This document shows, piece after piece, positions 8,068-15,813 of a stretch of DNA of 64,000 bases. Below the pieces are notes generated by a model that saw only the letters and a list, made by a program, of their open reading frames with translations, made no database searches and had not been told where the DNA came from. The position numbers were made by a program, and so were the translations under genes. Every line of letters begins with the position of its first letter. Positions within the stretch are counted from its first letter, which is position 1. Origin of the DNA: SLHU01 sp009929975 (GTDB lineage: Bacteria > Bacillota > Clostridia > Saccharofermentanales > UBA5734); the NCBI GenBank assembly GCA_040776905.1, contig JAXGZQ010000001.1, positions 558,001-622,000 on the forward strand. Reading direction: 5' to 3'.

Positions 8068-8974
8068 ATGTCTCCACCTCCAAACCGCTGATTTCAGTCA
8101 CGTCAGCAGGCAGTACCCGGACCGCTTTGAGGTAGCGGGTCATGTTGACTGCGTCCGCATCCAAATACTGATATCCCAGTTGATCAGCCACATCCCGAGC
8201 CAGTCGGCTGAACAGATCACAAGTCACAAAAACAGATTTCCAGATTGTCTCATACCGGCAGTCGGAATAGGTCTGTTCGTACTGCTGCCAGTACTCTGTT
8301 GGCAGATACCGTTTGAAATACTTTCCCATTTTCCCGGTTGCCACCCCTTCGCTCTGCTGAAGTGAAATCCACCAAGAGACCATCCGGTCCAGTTCGATGT
8401 GTGAGGTGGATTGAAACATCTGCATGACATAAGGCAGTTCATCGCGCCAGATACCTTTAGCCACGTTCTGCAGGCACCACCAGAACTCATTGCAGCAGCT
8501 GAAATACTGACCGGCCGTCGGCTGGTGAATATGATAGCTGTGGTCATCGGGCGGCGGTATCGCAGGCAGGCACCCGTCCTTATCCAACAGAGGAAGTGTC
8601 AGCGAATCACCGGTATATTCAGCCAGCATCACTCCAGCGGTTTTCAGGCTGAGATCCATACGGTTGCCGTCATTGAACAGGATCAGATAAGCATAGTCCT
8701 CTACACCTTGAGTATCTCCGGATGACAGGCCGAGATATTGATCCAGTTTCATTGGTTCCTGCATGATCAGCCGTTCACCAAATACATCGATCCAGGACTC
8801 ATCCTTTAAGAAGGAGCCAAGCTCCGTCACCACATAAACAATGTCGTAATCCTGAAACAGGTCTGCAGGTGCTCTGGTATTGGTTCTGGACCCATTCATA
8901 TAAACCGCCCGTATCCGTTCATCCTGACGGGCGACAGACAAAATCAGATCCATCATCTGGGTTTCCGTTCTCAT
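8057..8974 (-). CDS. Aminoglycoside 6-adenylyltransferase (ANT(6)/AadE)-like
   Basis: The 305-residue protein matches ANT(6)-type streptomycin adenylyltransferases along its length. The N-terminus RTETQMMDLILSVA, then IRAVYMNGSRTN and FQDYDIVYVVTE, carry the nucleotidyltransferase GS(x)n-DxD metal site. The start at 8974 has AGGAGG 8 bases upstream; an ATG two codons earlier sits too near the box. These enzymes adenylylate the 6-hydroxyl of streptomycin. Chromosomal homologues are common in Bacillota and often confer little or no resistance, so activity is unproven. It is followed upstream by a second, more divergent family member. Confidence 0.85.
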   Translation of the reverse strand: MRTETQMMDLILSVARQDERIRAVYMNGSRTNTRAPADLFQDYDIVYVVTELGSFLKDESWIDVFGERLIMQEPMKLDQYLGLSSGDTQGVEDYAYLILFNDGNRMDLSLKTAGVMLAEYTGDSLTLPLLDKDGCLPAIPPPDDHSYHIHQPTAGQYFSCCNEFWWCLQNVAKGIWRDELPYVMQMFQSTSHIELDRMVSWWISLQQSEGVATGKMGKYFKRYLPTEYWQQYEQTYSDCRYETIWKSVFVTCDLFSRLARDVADQLGYQYLDADAVNMTRYLKAVRVLPADVTEISGLEVETYER

Positions 8975-8996
8975 CGTCATCCCCTCCTGTACATCA

Positions 8997-9866
8997 TCAC
9001 TGTACCTGATACGACTGCAGGGCCTGTTCCACCCAACGGGTCGCTTCACGATCCGCCTGTTCGGGATAGGCCCATCCCATTCCGGCTGCGTTTTCAGAGG
9101 CGACCGTTCTGAACAGTTCCATTGTTGACAGCAACGCCCGGATGATATCGTCTTCATCGTAGTGGGCATAGGCATAGCGGATGCCTTTCACGACGACCGG
9201 ATCCGCCCAGTTGTCAAAAAATCGGCCGTCAAACCAGGTGTCATAGTCCCAGCCGTTCTTGATATGCGCATGATGCTCCGCCATTCGCAGCAGAATCCGT
9301 TTGAGATAGCCGTCCAGACAGGACTTGGCCATCCAGACTTCACCGCGCAGCAGTTTCTTGGTCAGCCAGACGGTGTGAAACCAGAAATCATTCACATCAT
9401 TGACATACTCGGATTCAGTCGGCTTCATGGTTTTTGTCCCGGCCGCATGAACCGGCTTCAGATCATGACTGATGCCGACCTTATCAACCAGGACCCGGTA
9501 GCCACGCTGCAGGGTTGACAATGCCAGATCATTGGTGCTGTTTTGTAAATCGGATAGCGACATGAAGACAAAATCAACGTCCAGTGCCTGGTCAAACAGC
9601 ACCCGCCGTTCCATCATACCGGCCGGCGTTTGTTCATCAAACCATAGCCACGGCGTGCCAATGGCCTGGAGCCAGTCGGTGGTCTGATAAAAGCGGTCGA
9701 TATCTGTGGCCACCAATAATAAATCAAGATCAGAAAATTCATCTGCCGGCCGAGCGGCTCGGGCGCGGGAGCCGATGATCACCACAGCCTGGACATCAGA
9801 CGCATTGACAGCCCAGCGCCTGATGCTCTCAATCAGCCCATCATAATGATTTGGCTTCTTATCCAT
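8997..9866 (-). CDS. Second ANT(6)-like nucleotidyltransferase, divergent
   Basis: This 289-residue protein is a paralogue-type neighbour of the ANT(6)-like gene. The AVVIIGSRARAARPADEF and SDLDLLLV segments give the GSR and DxD metal-binding site of the polymerase-beta nucleotidyltransferase fold. The remaining sequence follows the streptomycin adenylyltransferase pattern (WLWFDEQTP, HTVWLTKKLLRGE, DTWFDGRF). It is more diverged from known resistance enzymes than the downstream gene. Only 22 bases separate the two, pointing to co-transcription. It could modify another small molecule or a nucleotide; function is uncertain. Confidence 0.75.
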   Translation of the reverse strand: MDKKPNHYDGLIESIRRWAVNASDVQAVVIIGSRARAARPADEFSDLDLLLVATDIDRFYQTTDWLQAIGTPWLWFDEQTPAGMMERRVLFDQALDVDFVFMSLSDLQNSTNDLALSTLQRGYRVLVDKVGISHDLKPVHAAGTKTMKPTESEYVNDVNDFWFHTVWLTKKLLRGEVWMAKSCLDGYLKRILLRMAEHHAHIKNGWDYDTWFDGRFFDNWADPVVVKGIRYAYAHYDEDDIIRALLSTMELFRTVASENAAGMGWAYPEQADREATRWVEQALQSYQVQ

Positions 9867-9876
9867 TTACTGCACC

Positions 9877-10743
9877 TCATGTCAGGAATGATAGCTGCCG
9901 GTTTTTCTCTTCGAAGGTCTTCAAATAGGCAAATACCGTGTCCGGTCCGGTCAAAATACTGTTTTCATTGCAAACTGAGTTGAAAATTGACATCAACCGG
10001 GCATGGTTCGGACTGCGGCATTCATAGGCATTGTCGTACCGGTGAATGTACTGGTCCTTCACGCCGGGAAAATGCTGATCCAGCTGCTGATAAAAATAAT
10101 CTCGGTTGCCGTCCCTAAGTGTCAGGCCAAATCCGAAATTGATGATGCCGTGAACCTTCGTGCGAATACAGGCATCGAGAAGACCGCGCAGATTCTCCTC
10201 GGTATCATTGATCAGTGGCAGAATCGGAGACAGCCAGACCACCGTGGGGATGCCTTCATCGCGCATCGTCTCCAGGACGCTGATCCGTTCACTGGTCGTT
10301 GAGACATGGGGCTCGATCACGCGGCACAACGCTTCATCATGAGTCGTCAGTGTGATCTGGACCACCGCTTTTGTTCTGGCATTGATCCGCTTAAGCAGAT
10401 CCAGATCACGCAGAATCCGGTTGGATTTGGTCTGAATCGCCACACCGAAGCCATAGTGCTCGATCAGCTCCAGACTGCCTCTTGTCAGCTGCAGATCCAG
10501 TTCCAACGGGATATACGGGTCACACATCGCACCGGTCGAAATCATACAGGGTTTTCGCTTGCGGCGCAGTTGCGCTTCAAGAATTGTCAGAGCGTCTTTT
10601 TTAACTTCAATTTCTTCAAAATCGTGATCCATCTGATAACAGGTGCTGCGGCTGTCACAGTAAATACAGCCATGAGTGCAGCCACGGTAGAGGTTCATAT
10701 GATTCATCGGTGACAAAATTGTCTTGTATTCCGTTTCGTGCAT
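9877..10743 (-). CDS. SplB-like radical SAM protein
   Basis: The 288-residue protein has C22-x3-C26-x2-C29 (CTHGCIYC), the cluster motif of spore photoproduct lyase-like (Rv2578c/SPL-related) proteins. The preceding TILSPMNHMNLYRG and the STGAMCDPYIPLE block are typical of this branch. True SplB needs a conserved C-terminal Cys (C141-type) for thymine dimer repair; the Cys residues here (for example in NAYECRS) do not clearly match, so lyase activity is not claimed. The start at 10743 fits family N-termini better than the ATG at 10797, which lacks a ribosome site. It lies 10 bases upstream of the ANT-like gene in the same direction. Confidence 0.8.
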   Translation of the reverse strand: MHETEYKTILSPMNHMNLYRGCTHGCIYCDSRSTCYQMDHDFEEIEVKKDALTILEAQLRRKRKPCMISTGAMCDPYIPLELDLQLTRGSLELIEHYGFGVAIQTKSNRILRDLDLLKRINARTKAVVQITLTTHDEALCRVIEPHVSTTSERISVLETMRDEGIPTVVWLSPILPLINDTEENLRGLLDACIRTKVHGIINFGFGLTLRDGNRDYFYQQLDQHFPGVKDQYIHRYDNAYECRSPNHARLMSIFNSVCNENSILTGPDTVFAYLKTFEEKNRQLSFLT

Positions 10744-10815
10744 GTCGTTATACCCTGCTGACTCATCGATCTGACGCGTTTCCATTTGTCCGGACATCTG
10801 GAAAACAATTATACA

Positions 10816-11442
10816 TCAGTCATCCCTGACGTGGCCAATATACCAGTTGGCCCTGATATCAACATTGATCACCCGTACCTGAGAAAAGCAATTTTTCATT
10901 TCAGATACACAGTCACTCATCTCGGTTTCCGCATGCCGGATGAAATGAAAGTAATCACCGCCCTCGAGCCACTCAACGAAACTGGTCAGCCATGATCGTT
11001 TCTGATTATAGTCATGAATAATGACATAGAGTCGGGCCACCCGGCTCATTTCAGTATACATGCGTTTTCGCTCATCGCGCTCAAGACCATGGGCGACGTA
11101 TGAGGCGATTGCGATATCAAACTGATTATCCTGGAAAGGCAGGCCTTCCAGGACATTCGTCTGGAGAAAACGGATCGGTTGATCCGCATTTTGCTTTTTC
11201 GCGATGTTCAGCATTTTTTCCGCCGGATCAACACCAGTCACCGATAACCCGAAATGATGCAGGGCTGAACAGAACGCTCCCGTCCCGCACCCGACATCCA
11301 GGACCGTACTCACTGAAGAAAGATCAATTTCATGACTGAATTTTTGAATAATATCACCATACCGCTTTTTTTGCGCCTGGTAAAACAGCCCGTAAACCGG
11401 TGATATTGTATTGAACAGTCTGCGACTTGTTTTCTTAGTCAT
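10816..11442 (-). CDS. Class I SAM-dependent methyltransferase
   Basis: The protein has a Rossmann methyltransferase core: TVLDVGCGTGAFCSAL is motif I, SVTGVDPAEKML the acidic strand 2, and FDIAIASYVAHGL motif IV. Its size (208 residues from the chosen start) is usual for Methyltransf_11 or UbiE-like enzymes. The start is unsettled: ATGs at 11466, 11451 and 11442 are in frame and none has a strong ribosome site; 11442 has a poor AAAGAG at 9 bases. The substrate is unknown. The N-terminal LFNTISPVYGLFY resembles UbiE/menaquinone methyltransferase starts, but no quinone genes are nearby. Confidence 0.78.
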   Translation of the reverse strand: MTKKTSRRLFNTISPVYGLFYQAQKKRYGDIIQKFSHEIDLSSVSTVLDVGCGTGAFCSALHHFGLSVTGVDPAEKMLNIAKKQNADQPIRFLQTNVLEGLPFQDNQFDIAIASYVAHGLERDERKRMYTEMSRVARLYVIIHDYNQKRSWLTSFVEWLEGGDYFHFIRHAETEMSDCVSEMKNCFSQVRVINVDIRANWYIGHVRDD

Positions 11443-11504
11443 GCCCACCATCTCTTTCCAGGTCATTCATGATGGATAACCCTGCAGGTCTGGTTAATGT
11501 CCGT

Positions 11505-12725
11505 TCAGTCACTCAGATTAATTTTCAGAAATTTCTTTTTTCCGATTCTGATCACATCAGCAGCCTGCAGCTGGCGGTCCAGTTCATCCACTGAAAGCTT
11601 TATACCATTCAACTGGACACCACCCTGCCGGAGCAGGCGGATCAATTCGCTGCGGCTGGGCACCAGTTTCAGTGCAATCAACTGCGGCACCAGATCGTGC
11701 ACGGTCGTGCGGCCACGGCCAATCGTCAGAGTCGGTATATCATCGGGGATTTCTTTTCGGCTGAACGCTGTATCGTAGTACGCCATCGCCTTCGCGACAT
11801 TGAGCGGACCATGATACAGCGATGTGATGGTCCGGGCCAGCTGGTACTTGATATCACGCGGATTGATTCCGGACGCCAGCTGCCGGCGGATGGCGTCCAC
11901 CTGGTCAGGGTGCTCATCCGTCGCCAGTTCATAGTAGCGGATGATCAGGTCATCCGGAACTTCCATCACCTTCTTGAACATGATTTCTGCCGGTTCATTG
12001 ATACCGATATAATTTCCCAGACTCTTACTCATTTTCTCAACGCCGTCCAGCCCTTCGAGGATCGGCATGAATAACGCGATCTGCTGCTCCTGTCCCATGC
12101 TTTTCTGCAGTGTCCGGCCCATCAGAATATTGAAGGTCTGATCTGTGCCGCCCAGTTCGATATCCGCCTTGAGGACCACGGAATCATAGGCCTGCATCAA
12201 AGGATAAAAAAATTCATGAATACCGATCGCGATATTATTCTGATAACGATTCTGAAAATCATCCCGTTCCAGCATACGGGCAACCGTGGTTGTCGCTGCC
12301 AATTTGATCACATCCTCGAACATCAGGGCCGACAGCCATTCACTGTTGAATCGGACCGAAGTTTTATCTTTGTCCAGAATTTTGAAAATCTGTTCACAGT
12401 AAGTTTGCGCGTTCGCCTGGACCTGCTCATTCGAAAGGGCATTGCGGCCTTTCGTTTTACCGGTGGGATCGCCGATTCTGCCGGTAAAATCACCAATTAC
12501 AATCACCACCTGGTGGCCCAGATCCTGCATCTGCTTGATTTTCCGCAAAACAACCGCATGGCCGATATGAATATCGGGGGCCGAAGGATCAAGGCCCAGT
12601 TTAATGATCAGCGGACTGTTGTCCCGAACTGATTTTTCCAGTTTGGCCAGCAGTTCATCTTCATTGACGCACTGCAAAGCACCCTGGCAGATTATACGCA
12701 TCTGTTCCTGTGGTATTCGACTCAT
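11505..12725 (-). CDS. tyrS: Tyrosyl-tRNA synthetase
   Basis: This 406-residue enzyme charges tRNA-Tyr with tyrosine. The class I signatures are present: DIHIGHAVVL (HIGH) near residue 53 and KMSKSLGNYIGI (KMSKS) near 230. Residues 340-406 form an S4 RNA-binding domain (ELIRLLRQGGVQLNG). The sequence resembles the TyrZ-type branch (GLDPSAPDIHIGH), which coexists with or replaces TyrS in many Bacillota. AGGAGG stands before the ATG. Only 77 bases separate it from the upstream phosphotransferase gene, too few for a T-box leader, so there is no sign of tRNA-dependent antitermination. Confidence 0.96.
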   Translation of the reverse strand: MSRIPQEQMRIICQGALQCVNEDELLAKLEKSVRDNSPLIIKLGLDPSAPDIHIGHAVVLRKIKQMQDLGHQVVIVIGDFTGRIGDPTGKTKGRNALSNEQVQANAQTYCEQIFKILDKDKTSVRFNSEWLSALMFEDVIKLAATTTVARMLERDDFQNRYQNNIAIGIHEFFYPLMQAYDSVVLKADIELGGTDQTFNILMGRTLQKSMGQEQQIALFMPILEGLDGVEKMSKSLGNYIGINEPAEIMFKKVMEVPDDLIIRYYELATDEHPDQVDAIRRQLASGINPRDIKYQLARTITSLYHGPLNVAKAMAYYDTAFSRKEIPDDIPTLTIGRGRTTVHDLVPQLIALKLVPSRSELIRLLRQGGVQLNGIKLSVDELDRQLQAADVIRIGKKKFLKINLSD

Positions 12726-12802
12726 CGTGCTGTTCCTCCGAAGTCTCTGATAACTGATTCATGCGGCGGCCTTCTGGATCAGACCGACCCGTGGTATATC
12801 GA

Positions 12803-13624
12803 TTACAGCAGTTGATCCAGCAGCCGGTAATATCGCATTGTCTGCTCATCTGCTTCAAATCCCAATTCATCAAAAAAGAGATGTTTGAGAACGTCAAACG
12901 ATTTTTCCCGGCTAGACAGCTTAAGATTATAGCGCAGAGAATCCATACACATCGTGATGTCCCGCCATTGATCGGCCACTCCACATCGGCCGAAATCAAT
13001 GAACCCCGTGATCTCATCGTTTTCCAGAAAAATATTCACCAGGCAGTAATCGCCATGGCTGAGGACAAGCGTCTCCTCCGGCCGGTGATCATATAGGTAG
13101 TCATACTGCGCCTTGAGACTGGCAAACCCGTTTGCCTGAAGCGTCTCTGGCCTGATCCGGATCTTCTGCTGTTCTATCCGCCACAAAGCCCGGCTCAACT
13201 GGTGTTCCAGATCCATCACACGGGGGCAGCCGTCAAGCGGAACCTGCCAAAATCGCTTTAACCCCTGCGCCAGCCGTCTGGCCATGATTCTGCCGTCCAT
13301 CATGTACGGTTCATCACAGGCCATGCGGCCGTTAATTCGAGTCATCAATAGATAATTATAGCGGCCATCCGTATGAAACCCCTTGATTTCCGGAACCGGC
13401 AGTTTACCGTTCAACCAGCGGATCATCTCAATCTCTGTATCGGACACTTCGGTTTTCTGCTCCACCTTCAGCACCAGATCATGATCGAAGAGAAAAATAT
13501 GAGCGCCTGAACAGCCGACCGTATCGGTCTTGAAGGCCTGGCCATGTAAAACGGCCTGCATGTCATCCGGCAGGGTTGCCAGAATGGATCTGACTGTTAA
13601 TGGTTCACAGATTATATTCTGCAT
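12803..13624 (-). CDS. Aminoglycoside 3'-phosphotransferase (APH(3'))-like kinase
   Basis: The 273-residue protein shows the APH kinase core: a Lys in LVLKVEQKT for ATP, the LSHGDYCLVNIF Brenner motif with catalytic Asp, and ITGFIDFGRCGVADQWRDI holding the metal-binding Asp. The GRCGVADQWRDI segment is the hallmark of the APH(3') branch, which phosphorylates kanamycin and neomycin. In proven enzymes the Brenner motif reads HGDxCxPN; here Val replaces Pro. The start at 13624 follows AAGGA at 9 bases; a TTG three codons upstream is less likely. Resistance is plausible but unproven. Confidence 0.82.
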   Translation of the reverse strand: MQNIICEPLTVRSILATLPDDMQAVLHGQAFKTDTVGCSGAHIFLFDHDLVLKVEQKTEVSDTEIEMIRWLNGKLPVPEIKGFHTDGRYNYLLMTRINGRMACDEPYMMDGRIMARRLAQGLKRFWQVPLDGCPRVMDLEHQLSRALWRIEQQKIRIRPETLQANGFASLKAQYDYLYDHRPEETLVLSHGDYCLVNIFLENDEITGFIDFGRCGVADQWRDITMCMDSLRYNLKLSSREKSFDVLKHLFFDELGFEADEQTMRYYRLLDQLL

Positions 13625-13702
13625 GACGCGCAATCCTTTTTACAATGCATCAATCGATGTCAACGACTGTTTGATGATGGTTATGATGTCCTGTCGCAAT
13701 GA

Positions 13703-14131
13703 TCATACCTTCCTCTGCGGATACATCGCACGAATATAGTCCAGATTACACTGAATCATTTCCCTGAGGACGTCTTCATTGATATCCGCCAGCCGATTGA
13801 TGTAAACGCAGCCTTTGCCGGCGCGATGTTTTCCCAGCCGGGCCAGATATGACGTGCGGTCTTCCTGACTGGTTGAAAGATACAGACTGAAGTTCGCTTT
13901 TCGCGGTGAAAACCCAGTGATCATGGCGTCGCCTTCATGACCGGAAGCATAGCGGTAGTGATAGGAGCCAAAACCGATCAGGCTGCTGCCCCACATTTTC
14001 GCGGGAAGACCAGTCGTCTCCGAAAAAATCTCAAGCAGTTTGATTGCGTCTGACCGTTTTTTCTCATTGTCGATCGTCTCAATGAACTGGCGGACATCCT
14101 GATCCGTCTCTCTGGTCTTTATTTCGTACAT
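13703..14131 (-). CDS. DUF1801 domain protein
   Basis: The 142-residue protein has the compact DUF1801 (YdhG-like) layout: an N-terminal helical segment with KRSDAIKLLEIF, then AKMWGSSLIGFGSYHY and GFSPRKANFSLYL, which are characteristic strands. A C-terminal REMIQCNLDYIRAMYP helix closes the domain. The family resembles iron-binding frataxin in fold but its function is unknown. A clear purine-rich ribosome site (GAAGGAG) precedes the ATG. It lies downstream of the sigma/anti-sigma operon terminator. Confidence 0.8.
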   Translation of the reverse strand: MYEIKTRETDQDVRQFIETIDNEKKRSDAIKLLEIFSETTGLPAKMWGSSLIGFGSYHYRYASGHEGDAMITGFSPRKANFSLYLSTSQEDRTSYLARLGKHRAGKGCVYINRLADINEDVLREMIQCNLDYIRAMYPQRKV

Positions 14132-14279
14132 TTCATTTCTCCTTCAGATCGGCAGCTGTCTTCATTAGCCAAGGTATATGATCACTGCATGATGATGTGT
14201 GTCTTGCCGTATATAAATGAATTATAACCGAATCGTCCTGAATGTGCTGTGATTGATCCGAATCGCGGTGGACGGATGT

Positions 14280-14314
14280 AAAAAAGGCATCCAGAAATCC
14301 ACATCTGAACGCCT
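14280..14314 (-). terminator. Rho-independent terminator of the sigma/anti-sigma operon
   Basis: On the minus strand an 11-bp stem (AGGCGTTCAGA with TCTGGATGCCT, two G-U pairs) and an 8-base loop are followed by six T residues. It lies 27 bases past the anti-sigma stop codon. Confidence 0.72.
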
Positions 14315-14340
14315 CTTCATTTGTGATACAATGACTCACT

Positions 14341-15240
14341 TTACGATTTTTGCTTTTTTCTTGCTCTGACCAGTTTCTCAACCGCGATCAATACGATATA
14401 GAACGGAATCATCATCAGCAGGATCGCGAGAAAATCCCGGGAAGCATGATAGGTTGTCGCGTTGAATCCTGTGACTATAAAGTGGCCGGCAATGTAGGCG
14501 ATCGGCAGAAAGGTGATTTTTGACAGGACATTGGCGATCGCCGGTTTACGTCTGAAAATCAGCCAGGCAATGCCGCTGATGAGCAAAAATCCGACCACCA
14601 GTATGAAATAGACATTCAACACCAGCCGGGGCAAGGTGAATCTTCCGTCCGAAGCCATGGCACCGTGCTGATAGATCATGCGATCCGGCTCACCATTTGT
14701 TTGATAATAATAAACAGCTGTCACTTTCTCCCCGGCCGGATTCAGCCATGTGATCTGATCGGATCCATGACGGGGAAACCAGCGGTTCCACGTCGTGTTC
14801 CAGGCGGTCAGCGAATACTCTCTGCTGTTGTCTTGTTCATTGGCAACGAAGGAAAGATCATAACCGGCAATCGACTCATCAAAAACCACCATAACCCGAC
14901 CATCTTCAAATTCCTCGATCGAAACAATCTCATGGCTGTATGGAAGATAGTTCGGTGCGGTCACATAGGTGATCGCGATGATCATAACGATCAATGTCAG
15001 CATCAAGGTGACCAGGACAGTCAGCCTTTTTTTGCGCTGCAGATGTTGCTTCACCCGGTGTAATGCCGATATGTCTGTATCCATGGCACGACTGTCTGCC
15101 TGTCGGATCTCAGCCAGGAAAGCCTTGCATGACGAACACCCGGCCAGATGTTCCTCGACCATCGCCACGGAGGCTTCGCTGGTCATTGATTCGGCATATA
15201 AGGGCATCAGATCTCTGATGACCGCACATTGATTGTTCAT
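14341..15240 (-). CDS. Anti-sigma factor with zinc-finger (zf-HC2) domain
   Basis: The 299-residue membrane protein has an N-terminal zf-HC2 domain: C5, then EEHLAGCSSC giving the HxxxCxxC zinc site that clamps ECF sigma factors. A membrane helix (about 73-93) separates it from a mostly extracytoplasmic beta-rich region, and two or three more hydrophobic segments lie after residue 200. Its start overlaps the sigma factor stop by 4 bases (ATGA), the standard arrangement for co-translated sigma/anti-sigma pairs. It probably holds the sigma factor at the membrane until an envelope signal arrives. The signal is unknown. Confidence 0.85.
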   Translation of the reverse strand: MNNQCAVIRDLMPLYAESMTSEASVAMVEEHLAGCSSCKAFLAEIRQADSRAMDTDISALHRVKQHLQRKKRLTVLVTLMLTLIVMIIAITYVTAPNYLPYSHEIVSIEEFEDGRVMVVFDESIAGYDLSFVANEQDNSREYSLTAWNTTWNRWFPRHGSDQITWLNPAGEKVTAVYYYQTNGEPDRMIYQHGAMASDGRFTLPRLVLNVYFILVVGFLLISGIAWLIFRRKPAIANVLSKITFLPIAYIAGHFIVTGFNATTYHASRDFLAILLMMIPFYIVLIAVEKLVRARKKQKS

Positions 15241-15722
15241 GGTTGTCGCCTCATTTCTTCATGAATCTTCAGTCTCGCCCTGTGATACGTGACACAGGCC
15301 CAATTGTCAGTCTTGTTGAACAGAGAACCGATTTGCTTGAAGCTCAGTTCACCGAAAACCCGCAGGGAGAAAACCTCCTTGTACGGGTCCTTCAGTTGAT
15401 GAAGGATTTGATGGAGTTTCATCGAATCTTCAGCCGTCATGATCCCGGTGTCGGGGTCACTTGAGTCCGCGATCTCACCGACCGACTCCAGACTGATGGT
15501 CATCCGGTGTTTGCGCAGATAGGAAAAATAGCGGTTCTTCGCGATCTGGCACAGCCAGACCCGTATATCGCTGTCACCCCTGAAACTGTCGATTGAATCG
15601 ATTGCCTTGATCAATGTTTCCGATGTGATGTCTTCCGCGATATGCCAGTCTTTTGACAGAGCATAGGTGTACAAAAAGACATCTTTGAAATACCGCTCAT
15701 AAAGTGCCTCAATATCGGTCAC
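15237..15722 (-). CDS. ECF-type RNA polymerase sigma factor
   Basis: The 161-residue protein is an extracytoplasmic-function sigma factor. Region 2 includes LYTYALSKDWHIAEDITSE and IRVWLCQIAKN; region 4 includes SFKQIGSLFNKT followed by WACVTYHRARLKI. The GTG at 15722 is chosen because AGGAGG lies 7-8 bases before it; an in-frame GTG six codons upstream overlaps that box. Its stop overlaps the anti-sigma start. Such factors usually transcribe their own operon, but I could not identify a matching autoregulated -35/-10 pair. Confidence 0.9.
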   Translation of the reverse strand: MTDIEALYERYFKDVFLYTYALSKDWHIAEDITSETLIKAIDSIDSFRGDSDIRVWLCQIAKNRYFSYLRKHRMTISLESVGEIADSSDPDTGIMTAEDSMKLHQILHQLKDPYKEVFSLRVFGELSFKQIGSLFNKTDNWACVTYHRARLKIHEEMRRQP

Positions 15723-15780
15723 CGGTTCACCTCCTGACACTCATAAGACGCATGAATCAGGATAATCTTACAGAAATATG

Positions 15781-15813
15781 AAAAATAACTCAAAGATGGT
15801 GCTTTGAGTTATT
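15781..15813 (-). terminator. Rho-independent terminator of the two-component operon
   Basis: A perfect 12-bp stem (AATAACTCAAAG with CTTTGAGTTATT), a 6-base loop and five T residues on the minus strand. It overlaps the histidine kinase stop codon at 15809-15811. Confidence 0.88.

Noticed and set aside
12726..12802. Possible T-box leader for tyrS
   Set aside because: Only 77 bases lie upstream and no specifier or antiterminator pattern is seen.
14133..14381. 82-codon minus-strand frame between the anti-sigma and DUF1801 genes
   Set aside because: It spans the operon terminator hairpin and overlaps the anti-sigma end; no family match, and low complexity in its tail.
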